Shown in pieces: positions 42,541-54,800 of a stretch of 64,000 nt of DNA. The DNA is taken from assembly GCA_019787685.1 (NCBI GenBank), contig JAHNUO010000001.1, forward strand, positions 2,232,001 through 2,296,000, in the 5' to 3' direction. Source of the DNA: Chiua virens. Lineage: Eukaryota; Basidiomycota; Agaricomycetes; Boletales; Boletaceae. Under the pieces are notes generated by a model, which did not search any database, had not been told where the DNA came from, and saw only the letters and a program-made list of their open reading frames with translations. The position numbers were made by a program, and so were the translations under genes. Every line of letters begins with the position of its first letter. The first letter of the stretch is position 1.

Positions 42541-44365
42541 ATGCTCGCAGCTACCGCAGTCGCAAGGATGTCCCGTAACAGACCACTAGCAACACTTGCC
42601 AGAACCCGTGCAATTGCTGCACACATGTCCACCAGCGCTACTCCGAGTTCCTCCCTTGAACAGGTAGTCACTTTTCTTCCTACTATCTTCCTCGTCTCAT
42701 TCATCCCAGCCAGTCCTCTTTCAATCGAATGGATGTGCTCGCACCTACGTCCTCAATAGAGCCAGCAAACTAAATGCATTAAACAGCGAAATGATTAATT
42801 TACTGCGACCACAACTTGAAGTCAGTTGGCAACCGTCTCTCCCATTCGTTGCTGATCCGCTTGTGTAGATATGGTCCAGATCGAATCTCTGTCATGTCAT
42901 CATTGGAACTGGAGTCGGCCGAGCTTTCTGCGCTGGAGGAGATGTGGCAAGTAAGGTTTTCGAAAGAATGCAGATGCATAGCTTTACGAATCACCATCAT
43001 TAGCTGTTCTACACAACTCGCTCGATGAAGCCACACGCCCGGCGGCGATAGAGTTTTTCAAAGACGAGTAAGCACAATTTGACAATAGCTGTACCATTCT
43101 CTAATCTACCGCATAGGTTCGAGCTGGATTTTCTGCTGTCTCAGCTGCCGAAACCTTACGTAGCTGTTCTCGACGGCATCACTAGTATGTCATGGATCGA
43201 CCTCGTCTCTGTCCTGTTGACAAATCAATGTTTACATCAGTGGGGGGAGGTGTTGGTCTTGGAATCAATGCGCCGTTCAGGGTAGCAACAGAGCAGACAA
43301 AGTTCGCCATGCCAGAAACCAAGATAGGATACTGTCCAGATGTCGGAGCAACCTTCTTCCTATCAAGGATGGACGGAGAGCTAGGCACCTACCTCGCCTT
43401 GACTTCGGAGATGCTGGTTGGCAGGGAGGTCTTGTAAGTGCAAAACAATGTGTACAGGTCATCTCTCACCCTGTTGGCAGTGAGCTTGGCCTTGCGACCC
43501 ATTTTGTTCCATCGCGGATGATCCCAAGTCTCATGTCCCATCTCAGTGGACATGAAAACCCGTCTTTTGCTCAAATCAACAACACAATCGAGGAACTACA
43601 CAGCGAACGGCAGCCTGATGAACCATGTGGTAAACTGATGGGCACTGTTCGCAGTGCTCTGGACTCCGCTTTCGGGCATGACACCGTGGAAAAGATCTTC
43701 GAAAATCTGGCAGCCCTCTCAAATTCCCCAGACATCCGTGTGAGTGGGTGGGCAAAACAAACCTTGGAGACCCTTCACATGCGCAGCCCCACTAGTCTTA
43801 AAGTAGCACTCGCAGCTATCCGTCGTGGAAAGAGCATGTCGTTACGGGATGCCTTGCAGATGGAAATGGGAATAGCGACAGCTTACTGTGTGAGTTGTGC
43901 ACCACGGGGATCGGTGTTTAGTGCACGTATCTCATCTTTATACAGAGCGGTGCTAGCTCGGACTTTTGCACAGGCATAAGCGCTGTCTTGGTACACAAAA
44001 TACAAGAACGGCCAGAATGGTCCCCCGACAAGATCGAAGATGTTTCGCCTGAAATCCTGGAGCGATTTTTCTCGGATAATTCGGTGTTCCGATCCAAAAC
44101 GCCACGACTATCATTCCCCGATACTTCCCTGTACCAGACTATCAATCCTATGGCCTTCGCACTGCCGTCCGAGTCCAGGGTGGTGGATTTAATCCGCTCA
44201 TCGTGCCAAGACGGTCCTATCACACTTACAGCGTTACTTTTGCAACTGGAGAACCTCATCAAGGAGAAGCTTGGCACGAAGGAAAAAGTTCTTGAGGTCA
44301 TATACCGCCGATGTCAGGTCGTTGAAGATCAAGGGACGACGATCGTGGCTTGGAAAGAGCAGTGA
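42541..44365 (+). CDS. 3-hydroxyisobutyryl-CoA hydrolase family protein, mitochondrial (EHD3-like)
   Basis: Crotonase-fold enzyme that, as HIBCH, hydrolyses 3-hydroxyisobutyryl-CoA in valine breakdown. Fungal EHD3-type members have also been found as mitoribosomal protein mS47. Eight exons (42541-42663 to 43946-44365) sum to 489 codons plus stop. The first 35 or so residues are Arg/Ala-rich (MLAATAVARMSRNRPLATLA) and look mitochondrial. Core motifs are ARTYVLNRASKLNALNSEM, IIGTGVGRAFCAGGDVA, PYVAVLDGITMGGGVGLGI and FAMPETKIGYCPDVGATFFL, holding the oxyanion glycines and active-site acids. The C-terminal region beyond residue about 420 (VVDLIRSSCQDGP... to VAWKEQ) is longer than I expect for the animal hydrolase. 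Which of the two roles applies cannot be told from sequence. Confidence 0.9.
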
Positions 44366-45759
44366 CGCGTTTTGTGCGGTGATGGTAGGCCAGGCTTCGA
44401 TATCCAGACAGCCATGTGCATGAACAATGTTACCTACTCGCTTTCGTGAAATACATCGTCATTTGATTTCCCAGCATGTGGCCGACCTTGACCGATCGAC
44501 CGACGAGGTGAGTCAGTGTGACATCGTACGGAACTCGCGCACCCGGGTGTCTAAAGATGGTGCATTTTTGATTGATGGCGCCAGAGTGTGGCGTGCTCAG
44601 CCTCTTGCATTTTAGTCCTAGCACTGCCACTCGCCGCGGCTGTTACATTGCAACCTTGTTCCAACCTTGCCCGATCCACAATTCTGTGCGCGCTGAAACA
44701 CACGACAAACTCATATGGCAACATCAGATGAATGCGCCTGATTTTCAATCGGCGAGATGATGCAATGTCGTAAGGATCCTCACTGGGCCTCACAGAAACC
44801 GTTCGCAGACTTGTCGTGTAATGACTCGTCGTGGGGAACCCTGACCTTTACGATGCACAGCAAGCCGACAGGAATTGAACGAGAATGGGCTCACGCTTTA
44901 CGCGTAAGTCGTACGGAATCTCCAGTTCGCACAGCAATGTGCGGAGACTCAGCCCGTAACACCTCCACGGGCGGTGAGAATCAAATTCCATGAGAACGTT
45001 GCGACCGGCACTACATACAATTGTCGGTACTGCGCACAGCTGGTGTACATTGTCGGGTATGGTCGGGGTCAAAACAGCTCAACACCACCGACGAGCCACC
45101 CCGCTACGACAGATCTCACCAACGTGCCATAGTTGATCTGACAGTGACATACAGGTTCTGTCTAACAACACGTGGACTATGATGTTGGTAGCACTGTGTG
45201 TCAGTGCACAACATCTAATATAATGGTTGAAAATGGAGTGATTGGCGGTGGATACGCCCAATCACTGCGTCACTTGTGATCTGGACAGCTGGGCGCGCGC
45301 CTTTAATGGGTTTAGTTTACTTGGTTTGTCAACAGCAATACAAAAATAACCAGTCGCAAAGTATGTGTAAGCGTCATTCCAAAGGAATGTGTCCACCGCA
45401 GGTGCATCCGACACTTCTGGAACGCGTCGTTCCTGACCGAACTAGTGATGACTTGGTTCGGAGCTGCTCTATTCGACTCTCCGGGCTTGAAGCACAGATG
45501 TGACGCGGCCAATGGATTGTTTGTGATCCAAGACTTCGCTGTGAGAACACTCGGATACCCAAATCGGATCATGCGGGTGATTCGCGAAACAGGTGTACAT
45601 TGATGCCGTTGACCAGTAAGATACCAGCCACCGCAACTATGACTAGGTTGCCCTGCTGATGTGATCCATTGGACTTGCAGTGGTACGAGCTGTATAAAAG
45701 GATGGAGTGAGGCTAGGACTCAACTCACTCACTTCATTATCTCCTTTCAACGACTGGAC
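44366..45759. other. Gene-poor gap of about 1.4 kb
   Basis: No gene could be supported. Several 60-80-codon frames occur on both strands without family motifs, starts in good context, or flanking exons. The right end holds the IDO promoter (TATA box listed separately). Confidence 0.4.
45693..45699 (+). promoter_or_regulatory. TATA box of the IDO gene
   Basis: TATAAAA in the context GTATAAAAGG, 61 bp before the start codon. This is a strong TATA motif and stands out because most genes in this window lack one. Confidence 0.6.
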
Positions 45760-47227
45760 ATGTACCCAATTGACCTTCTACCCTCGCCCTTCCACATATT
45801 CAATGATGCAATATCTGGACTACAGTCGATGCGACCACGTAGGTGGATACCATATAATACGCACCCCGTTCCCGCAGACTTCGACATCAACCTCCGAACC
45901 AATACTGGCTTCGTTCCATCACAGCCACTTCCTAGACTGCAGGAGCCTTTTGACGAATGGGAAGACGCTCTAGTGGAAGCACAGAGAGTGCTGAAGTACG
46001 GAGAGGACCTTCTAGGGGAATGTCCTAAAGAACGAGAAGAGGGCGAGGAGTGGCGAGAGAGAATACGTTCTGTAAGTCCGAGAACCTTCCTAATACGATG
46101 AATGCTTATTCGAATGCAAGCTCCCGATACTCACAACAGAGACACTTCACGAGAACCCCCAGCTTCTCCGTCGTGCCCACCAAGTGCTAGCATTTCTCGT
46201 GCACTTCTACGTTCACTCGATTCCTTCAGACAGCATCGAGGGATCGGTTTTGGTTCCACGTTCCCTTGTGGCCCCCCTCATGGAGGTCTCTGGCATCTTG
46301 AGGATTGCCCCAGTCCTCACGTTCGCTGATACAGTTCTGTGGAATTGGGAGCTTGTCGATCCCAGGCTACCTGTCACCATTGAAAACATGCGGTTTGGTC
46401 GGCAGCTATTCTCGGGAACGGAGGCCGAACGGGGGTTTTACCTCGGGTCCGCAAGAGCAGAGATAATTGGAGTACAGATGCTCCACATCATCAACGACTA
46501 CCACTGTCTCCCAAACGTCACGGACGCAACCTCCATTTGCAAGATTAACAGACTTTTGGCTGAGCTGACGAGCGTCATCCGGGAGATCGATGATTGCATG
46601 CAGTCCATGCGCCAAATGGTTGACCCGCACGTATTCTATTGGCAAGTCCGTCCCTGGTTCAACGGCAGCGCAAGCGACCCCTCCAAACCAGCATGGATAT
46701 ACGACGGTGTCAGCGACACGTCGAAGCTCGATCTCAGCGGGCCGTCTGCTGGACAGAGCAGCGTCATGCACGCCCTCGACCTCTTCCTAGACATCGACCA
46801 CAAGCTCCGGCAGCGGCGATACCCTGCGCCGTCAGAGGCGAACAAACGAGCAGACCACGGCTTCATGGAGCGCATGAGGCGGTATATGCCAGGGAAGCAC
46901 AGGGATTACTTGACGTATATTGCAGAATATTCCCATCCCATCAGAGAAGTCGCCCAGAGCACGCCCGCGGTGAGGGAGGCATACAACACTGCGGTTACGG
47001 CGTTGAAGAAGCTTAGGGATGGCCACATGCGCGTCGCATGCCTGTACGTGGTAACAATGTCGCGGTCCACGAAGCCACCTCCGGGTTGCCCCATGTTTGC
47101 GATGGCACAGAGGATGGAGAGGGAAGCAGCCAAGTCAGGACCTGCAACCGGAACAGGAGGAAACGATCTCTCGTTGCTGCTCAAGGCCGGAAGAGATGCG
47201 ACTGCACGCGCTGTCCTGAAGAACTGA
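45760..47227 (+). CDS. Indoleamine 2,3-dioxygenase
   Basis: Haem dioxygenase that opens the indole ring of tryptophan to N-formylkynurenine, the first step of kynurenine/NAD synthesis. Two exons (45760-46071, 46121-47227) give 472 codons plus stop, close to other fungal IDOs, and only one 49-bp intron, unlike the intron-rich neighbours. Diagnostic segments are VPRSLVAPLMEVSGILRIAP, the helix with ENMRFGRQLFSGTEAERGFY, VFYWQVRPWFNG, PKHRDYL-like PGKHRDYLTYI, and DGHMRVACLYV with the proximal haem His. A strong TATA box lies 61 bp upstream. Fungi often hold several IDO paralogues with different kinetics, and which class this is cannot be decided here. Confidence 0.93.
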
Positions 47228-48078
47228 AATCAACAAGTAACAAGGAAAACTGTGCTATATTTCCGAGCCTTGTTGTTCACGTCTATTATCTTCTTAATCT
47301 TCTTAAGGATACTTCATTCTTCATAATAACCCAGGACACTTATTTATTGCCGATTCTTGTGTAGCAATTAGGATATTATTTCTGTAGTGTTAGTGCATGG
47401 CGCCTAGAGCGCACCTAAGTTATCATCCCTGTAGCGACTATGCTTTCAAATTTTCAGCTCTTGGATTTTGCAACTTGATGAGGGTTGATGGCAGCTTACT
47501 GAAGCAGTTCGAACGTCGGAGTTTGGAAAGACTGCGATCTTGAAGATTAGTAGGCTTCTCTTGCTCCACATTTAGTTCCAGTGGTAAGCGATGATCGATG
47601 AACGTTTGAACAAGGTCAATAAATACTACGAACTGACTTTTCGGAATATTGATGGTCTTATCGCTTGGGGATCGCAGCAAGCTGAGTTTCATAACAAAGT
47701 AAACGTTACTCGAGGGAAGTTTTAAGTTTGCGAAGTTGAATCCTGCGGGTACCATCGAGCAGCCGAGCATCACAATGTGCACGGGCCCCTTCAACCTCGG
47801 TGGGAAGCACGAATTTCTCGAGGGCCTTACATGCCTTGACCTAGTAAATGATCATATTCGAATGAACTTTCTAGATTTCAGTGAGCTCAACCCAGACCCA
47901 GGTCCTGTGCATACGGTTTTTAAACCTGCGAACGCGCATCTAAACATCCAACAGATGTCCACAAGGTCTCTTAACCGAGATAAACATATTAGAGTTTCAG
48001 TAATGGAGATGTCATAAGTAGTTGCTACAGGATACATCGACTACACAATCAAAGCAGATGTCCGTACACAGATGTCAA
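47228..48078. other. Intergenic region between convergent IDO and unrecognised membrane-protein gene
   Basis: 851 bp. A 119-codon minus frame (47438-47794) reads in part like a Leu-rich globular segment (SNVYFVMKLSLLRSP, FVVFIDLVQTFIDHRLPLEL), but no family, start or second exon could be established. It may be a fragment of an LRR/F-box-type gene or chance. A/T-rich sequence follows the IDO stop. Confidence 0.4.
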
Positions 48079-51000
48079 CTATGGCGGATCTAGTGGGTAG
48101 TGGTATGCTTTCCTAAATATCTGCCAAACCATACCCAAGCCCTCTAAGACTCTATCCACGGTTTCTCGGGCGGCGGGAGGGAGATCCAGTTGAAATTTGG
48201 TCCAGTCAAACGGCAACGCGGGGATCTGGATAGTAAGAGAGTTCTCACTGAGGCGCGGAGAAGAGGATGGTGTAGGTATCGATGTGAATGTGGTCGAATC
48301 AATCTGAGATCGATTACTGTCGTGTAAAACCGCGGAGGATGGCGTCTGCTCAGTGGATGGTACTGTCTCGGTTGATGTGAATGAAGTGAGTGCAATTTGA
48401 TTGCTCGCATTGTTGGCTTCTGCCGTTGCGCTCGGTGATGGAGAGTAAATGGTAGTGGTGACGAACATTGTTTCAGTTGAAGGGGTTGGGATACTGTGGT
48501 CAGAACTACGAACGTCGAAACGATCAAGATCCCGCCGCATGTACTTGATCTCCGTGCCGAGATTGTTAACGAGCATGAGAGCAAGCACGGCGGGAAAGAT
48601 CCCAAGGAAGAAAAGGAGTATCTTCCCCAGCGACAGCCATCCCATCCAGCCACGGTAACCAGCCCGATCGTTAGCAAGAGATAGCGTGGGCGTGAAGAAT
48701 TGATCCAACGAATGATGCAAGAGTTTGTAACCATCGGGAGACTTTTGCTGGTGGGCAAAATTTGAGCACAATACCACCATTTCTGGCACGATATTCAGTT
48801 CACCCTATCCTGTGGGTAACAAAAACTAAACACACCTAGGCAGGTCTCAACTGTCACTTCCAACCGACCAACAGGGAGAGCAAAAGTTGGTATCAGAATG
48901 TCGAAGTTTGCCTTGCCTTTGACATATCTCTTCAAGTGTTTGGGATTCCTGGTTTCCCTGACGACATAGTCCACTGTGACCAGGCCCCCTTCGTCACCAC
49001 CATAAACTTTGACCCATGTAATCCAACGATTTCGAGCCTTCTCGTCGTAGGATGGCACAAGGTCAATCATAGGCTGCTCGTTCCGTTCAGCAAAGGTACT
49101 ACTCTCGAAGCGCACTGGGACGCCATCCATGCTCACGCTGACAATGTCGACGTGATATCGCCACTCCTCTTCCCCGGAAGGTGATGCTACCTGAGCTAGG
49201 CCGAATTCAAGCCAGTCTGAGCCCGGGTAAGATGGGGCGTGCATATAAGCACGAACGGCGTGAGCATCGGGGTAAGTTGCTCCTTTGAGAAGTAATGGTG
49301 TCACGATGACATTGACAGAGGGGATCATCAGTGGTCCGTCCCGTTTTCGTCTCATGGATCCGCCATGAACGGGTGTCAAAGGCAGAGTGCTGAGCGCAGT
49401 TTTGTATCCGTTGGGTGGACTGTGCCGAGGCGAGAGCCGCGAGCTGTCTATGCCTCGATCTCCACTCCGTTGCAAGACAACTGTGCGTGAGGTAGGGCGT
49501 AGTGCTATGCGTGCGCCGTCATTACTACATCGGTTTATCCCGTTGCGTTGTAACACTGTTTTTCTTGTCTGAGCGTCCCGTATATCTCCAGAAATGTAGT
49601 AGACCTCAACGGTAGCACCTTCGCTTTCGTTTCTGATGATCGTAGAGACTGTTTCCGAGTCAGCAGCGAGGACGCAAAAGCGAGGCAAGATGATGGGATT
49701 GATATCTTCCGACCCATGCTCGCCTGAGATATGGGAACGATGTCGCGGAAGGATAAGGACAGTGCCACTGATGGAAAAGGTAAAAACGTTTTTTGACGGC
49801 GAGATAAGGTCATTCATATTGATGTGGATTGTGATAGGGGCGGCTGGTGGTCGATGCGAGGGAACAGCATCCGAAGAGGCACGGCTGCGTCCCTCAGATG
49901 GGGGAGGTAAGGAGCCGACCGAAGACAGCATAACGGAGGGCGTCAAAGAGGTCGGAGAACTTTCAAATGAGTAGTCCGGAGTTGATCATTAGGCAGGGGA
50001 GCACGCAGTAAGGAAGTTGAAGAAGAATCTTGCCGAGTAGCTACTGATGGGGCATACAGCATGCTACTGGGAAACTCGAGCGAGGACTGTCTGGATATGG
50101 GAGTAGGGGGTGGGCCACTGGCAACATCGCAGCCGGTGTAACCAGTACCGCCGGTGACAGTCCATTTCCCATTCTCTCCGGGGGGCCAGACGACATCAGC
50201 ACCTTTGACCTCCATCCCAACATCCATACCCAGCATTGTGGCAACACCAGGGAACCAAACGCCCTTGCAGGTTCCTTTGTATTCCACACGCATCAAAATG
50301 CCCTCACGATCACTGGAGGGATCTTGAGCCTTGCCTAAGACTGCGGTAGTCATGTCCCCTTGGACTTCCTTCACACCGACGCGACGCCGACCATCGCTGT
50401 TGGCCATGCTTTTGGTAGGTTGGGCCCAGCGCACGCGCAGTCGTTCAGTTGATGGAAATGAGCCCTGTACAAGGATGCCCCCAGAGGGCCCGTCGGTGTA
50501 GGCAGACGAGTCAGACGATTCGTCGTCCGCCATGTCAGCAGAAGATCCTGAGCGGGAGACAATGCGTGTGACATGGGGTTCAGAGGCCAGCTCCCAAGCA
50601 CCAGGATCTTCTTCCGCAGAGGAAAGAGAGGCCATAGATGAAGAAATATTTGTCGTGGTTGGCGCCGGCGGGTATATGCGCAACTTGATACTATTGGACA
50701 AACATCGCGGGACAGGGATGGATATCTAATGAAGCATCAAGTTGATGTTGATACAGAAAACGATCTAGCGTACCAGAAAGGGTGCCTTTGGAGGACGGGA
50801 GACGTATGGAATCCAGAGCTCTACAGCGGCCATGAAATGCATGCTGTTACGTTCGCTGACAGAGGCCCGTCGGGCAGAAAAGGCGGAATTACGCAATGCA
50901 CTATCTCCGGCACTGAAACGGGGAGGAAACTCCTTTGGAAGAATGTAGGAAATGTTATATCCGCTGACAATGATGTGACCAGTATATTTTTCATCCAATG

Positions 51001-51573
51001 GGTGAGGATTGGGGCTGGACGGGGATGCGGTGGAAGAGGAGGTGCGACTAGAGTGCATTGTGGATGATACAGGGGTTGATACACCAAACACAGAGAGATA
51101 TGACTTGTGGGAGAGGGGGGGTAAGTGTAGAGCGCGGGCTGCACTGTTGAGGAGAGGAAAGGAGGCTGAAGAAAAGTTGTATGGGGCAGAGTGGATGTCA
51201 AGAGGATGGACTTGGGCTGCTAGCAATTTCAGGTTCTCCTCTGGATGGGTATGATTAGAGAGACCTAGACAGGATATGGAGAGTATACCTGGAAGTAATG
51301 GGATGGTTGCACCCGGAGAAACGCTATCCTATGGGGATAGAGAGCTGGAGTAGAGTAAGGGCAAACAAACCAAGACGGTACTCGAGTCGCACCTTGATAT
51401 ACATTCTGATGGTGGCACCATCTGCGCCGTGTTTTGCCTTTCCTTCAAGGGCGAGGACGAGTCACGACATTGAATTTTGGCTGTGGGGTGGTTGTGAACT
51501 GGGAGGATGCGGCGATGGAGAGAGGAGGACTCGGTGCGCGTTTTTGACGTGACTGGGGCGGAGTGTGGAACAT
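48079..51573 (-). CDS. Unrecognised large protein with one C-terminal transmembrane segment
   Basis: I do not recognise a family. Minus-strand exons can be chained from about 51573 to 48079. The N-terminal block includes PEENLKLLAAQVHPLDIHSA and VELWIPYVSRPPKAPFL. A second block is rich in beta-like segments (RLRVRWAQPTKSM, GILMRVEYKGTCKGVWFPG). A third reads APITIHINMNDLISPSKNVF, CVLAADSETVSTIIRNES, WITWVKVYGGDEGGLVTVDY and FDILIPTFALPVGRLEVTVE, like Ig/beta-sandwich modules. Near the C-terminus is one hydrophobic span (KILLFFLGIFPAVLALMLV), then about 190 Ser/Thr-rich residues ending YHYPLDPP. A membrane-anchored protein with beta-domains is inferred. The first exon (51573 onward) needs a one-base frame change to join RMYIK, and one junction near 49975-50025 is uncertain. 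The core exons 48079-51226 are well supported. Confidence 0.6.
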
Positions 51574-51813
51574 GGTACTAGCTTCGACGGCGGAGGAGGC
51601 GCGTATCGGTGTGGACGCGACTGTTTACTCTGCGAGCCGAAATCCGATAATTCGTTCCGATCGACAATAACTGCACGTGACCTCTGACCTACTGTGACTG
51701 GGTGGGTACTCGACTTCTTGACGCGTCATGGCGCCATGATGAGAGGGTACTTAAACGTCCTCACACCTTTTTTTCTCCGCAAACTTCATCTTTCCCCTCG
51801 CAATCTTGCAACA
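51574..51813. promoter_or_regulatory. Shared 5' region of the unrecognised membrane-protein gene (-) and STE23 (+)
   Basis: 240 bp between the proposed divergent starts. Just before the plus-strand start (about 51765-51810) the sequence is pyrimidine-rich, as in many fungal core promoters. An in-frame ATG pair at 51736/51739 could lengthen STE23 at its N-terminus. Confidence 0.4.
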
Positions 51814-54800
51814 ATGTGTGCCTCAGACTGGTTAACCGTTCCACACCATGGCTCAGTCCCACACTACTCAATCTTCACAAAGCCTATAGACAAGTCCCAG
51901 TTCGATCAGAGGCAGTATAGAGTCATCCGTCTCGACAACGGCCTTACAGCCATGTTGGTGCACGACCCCCACACAGAGAATGCTGCCGCTAGTCTCGATG
52001 TCGCAGTTGGTCATCTCTCAGACCCTGTCAGTAGTCTGCCATCTCGTTTTCTCTGTCCGTATATTTATTTTCTCCCTCTTTCCAGGATGACATGCCAGGC
52101 TTGGCCCACTTTTGTGAGCACTTGTTATTCATGGTATGTAGACTGGCTGGCCGGTGCCTCGTCGTTCCTGACAAGTCTCCGCCAGGGCACACAACAATTT
52201 CCCAAAGAGAATGAATACTCGGAGGTACCTTTACTTCTCTCAGATGCCACCTTTGGGCTCTGATCCACTTGTACTCAGTATCTATCCAAGAATAACGGCG
52301 GTTCAAACGCATATACTTCGTCATCAAATACCAACTATCACTTCCGTGTTGGCCCTACTGCCCTTTGGGGGCTATAGAGAGATTCGCTGGCTTTTTTCAT
52401 AGTCCTCTCTTCGCCCCATCTTGCACCACCCGCGAACTCAATGCTGTCGATTCAGAACATAAGAAAAATCACCAGGCAGACCCTTGGCGAATTTTTCAAC
52501 TCAACAAGACTCTGACTAAGCAAGGTCACCCCTGGAGTAAATTTGGCACGGGAAACCGCCAGACGCTTAGTGCAGCAGGCAGGGAAGCGAAAGCCAAAGG
52601 GAAATTACCTCTGAATAGCGATCAGAATGGATACATAACCACTCCGGTGTTCTCTCCGGTGTCATCCAGAGTGCCCTCCCCAGCCCCATCTTCTGGGTCT
52701 GCCTCAAGTGAGGCTGAGCCGGATGGAGGAACAGTGGGTCATGAAACTCGCCGCAGGCTGGTCGAGTGGTGGAGTAAGGAATACTGCGCGAGTCGGATGT
52801 ATGTCTGTGTGATTGGTAGAGGTACGCAAACTCAAACCCTAATTTGCTCTTTGGTACCGATTGTAATTAATAGAACCGCTGGATGAACTTTCGGATATGG
52901 TCTCTCAGCATTTTTCGCCCATCTTGAAGCACTGCCAGGACCCACTTCCAATTGTTGATGACCATCCGTTTGGATCCAACGAGATGGGCGTGAGTTCCTC
53001 GAATTCATTCCAGTTTTCAAAAGCTCACCCCCTCTAGACTCTCGTGCGTGTTCAGACAATCATGTCCTTCCATGCAGTCGAGTTGTCTTTCCCTCTCGCA
53101 TGGCAGTCGCCACTCTGGAAATACAAACCTGCGCATCTTCTGTCCCACTTTCTCGGACATGAAGGCCCTGGGTCCTTGCATTCCTATCTCAAAGCTAGAG
53201 GGTGGATCATTGCCTTAAATGCAGCTGCTCAAGCTCTTGGACGTGGATTCGCAATGTTCAAGACTACCATTTACTTGACAAGCGAAGGTTTTGGTATGCT
53301 TTTCTTGTTCCAGAACAGAAGTAACTCCGTTCATGTTATTCGTAGACAATTATCGTTCCGTCGTTCTTGCTACATTCAAATACCTCTCGCTCTTGCGATC
53401 CTCTGAAATTCCTGCTTGGTACCAGTCCGAAGTGGCCACATTATCAAGAACGCATTTCCAGTTTGCAGAAAAGCGTGCAGCTGAAACATATGCGGTCTCC
53501 ATCGCTGAAAAGATGTCGTGGCCGGTTCCTACCGAGAAAGTCCTTTCTGTTCCCGTGCTGATCTCTGAGTGGGAAGACGAGGCAGGTTTACAAGAGGTGC
53601 GAGACGCCCTCAAAGATATCCAGATCGACAGAGGTCGGGTGGTATTGATGGCCAAGAAAGAAGAACACGAACGTATCTCAGGGGAACTGCAGTGGCAGAG
53701 CGAACGATGGTATGGTACAGGCTACATTGTCGAACGATGGGACAACGAATTTTTAGCTCAGGTGTGTAATCCAGGATTCTCATGAGAGTGAATGGGCTAA
53801 ACGTTATGAAGGCCCAAGGTCTGAATGACATCCAGGAGCTCCACCTTCCTAACAGAAATGAATTCATACCGACTAATCTAGAGGTCGAGAAGCGCGAGGT
53901 CTCCGAGGTATGTCGTCTCCGCACATCAAATTTTGTCTCCGACCTTTCGTCAATAGCCTCACAAACGACCTCATCTTATCTATAAAACCGATATCTCAGA
54001 AGTTTGGTACAAGAAAGATGATCAATTTTGGCTCCCGAAGGCATGTGTGGTTATTGACATCCGCAGGTAACATCAATATCTTCCTCGTCATGCCGGGTAA
54101 ACTGATCCACCTTATTTCAGCTTCACGGCAAGCGATACCCCACGTGCCAGCGTGTTAACACGGTGAGAGGCGGTCTGTTATTTCCGAGATGTAATCTCAA
54201 GCAACGTGCAGCCTTTTCTCAGATCTTGTCAACGATTCCCTTACAGAATATGCGTACGATGCAGATTTGGCCGGTCTAGGGTATAACATGGGTGCACACA
54301 ATCTAGGGGTTACAATATCCGTTAAAGGATATAATGATAAGTTGCCCCAACTTACCCGGCGTATTATCGAAACGGTCAGGAATTTGCAAGTACATCAGGA
54401 CCGGCTGGAGATCATGAAAGAGAAAGTAAATATCATCTTCTTTCATTGCATGTCTACGAGACTAACGTGTTGTCGATCTTAGCTCAAACGTCACTGGGAA
54501 AACTTCTTCATGTCACAAAGCTACCAACTTTCGGAATACTACTCTCGACATATTCTCACGCACGGTGCATGGACAACTGAGGAACAGCTACAACAACTTC
54601 CTGGTGAGTTCATCTATGTGTTTATCATGGACTCATATGCATGGAATCTGTGATTTATTAGGGGTTACCACGGATGAAGTGAAATCTCATATTGGGCAAC
54701 TTCTCGCAAACGTCAATATACGGATTCTCGCTCTTGGCAACTTGTATAAGGATGTATGTATTCGTACACATCCTTGTTCCGATCAATTAATGAGTCCCAT

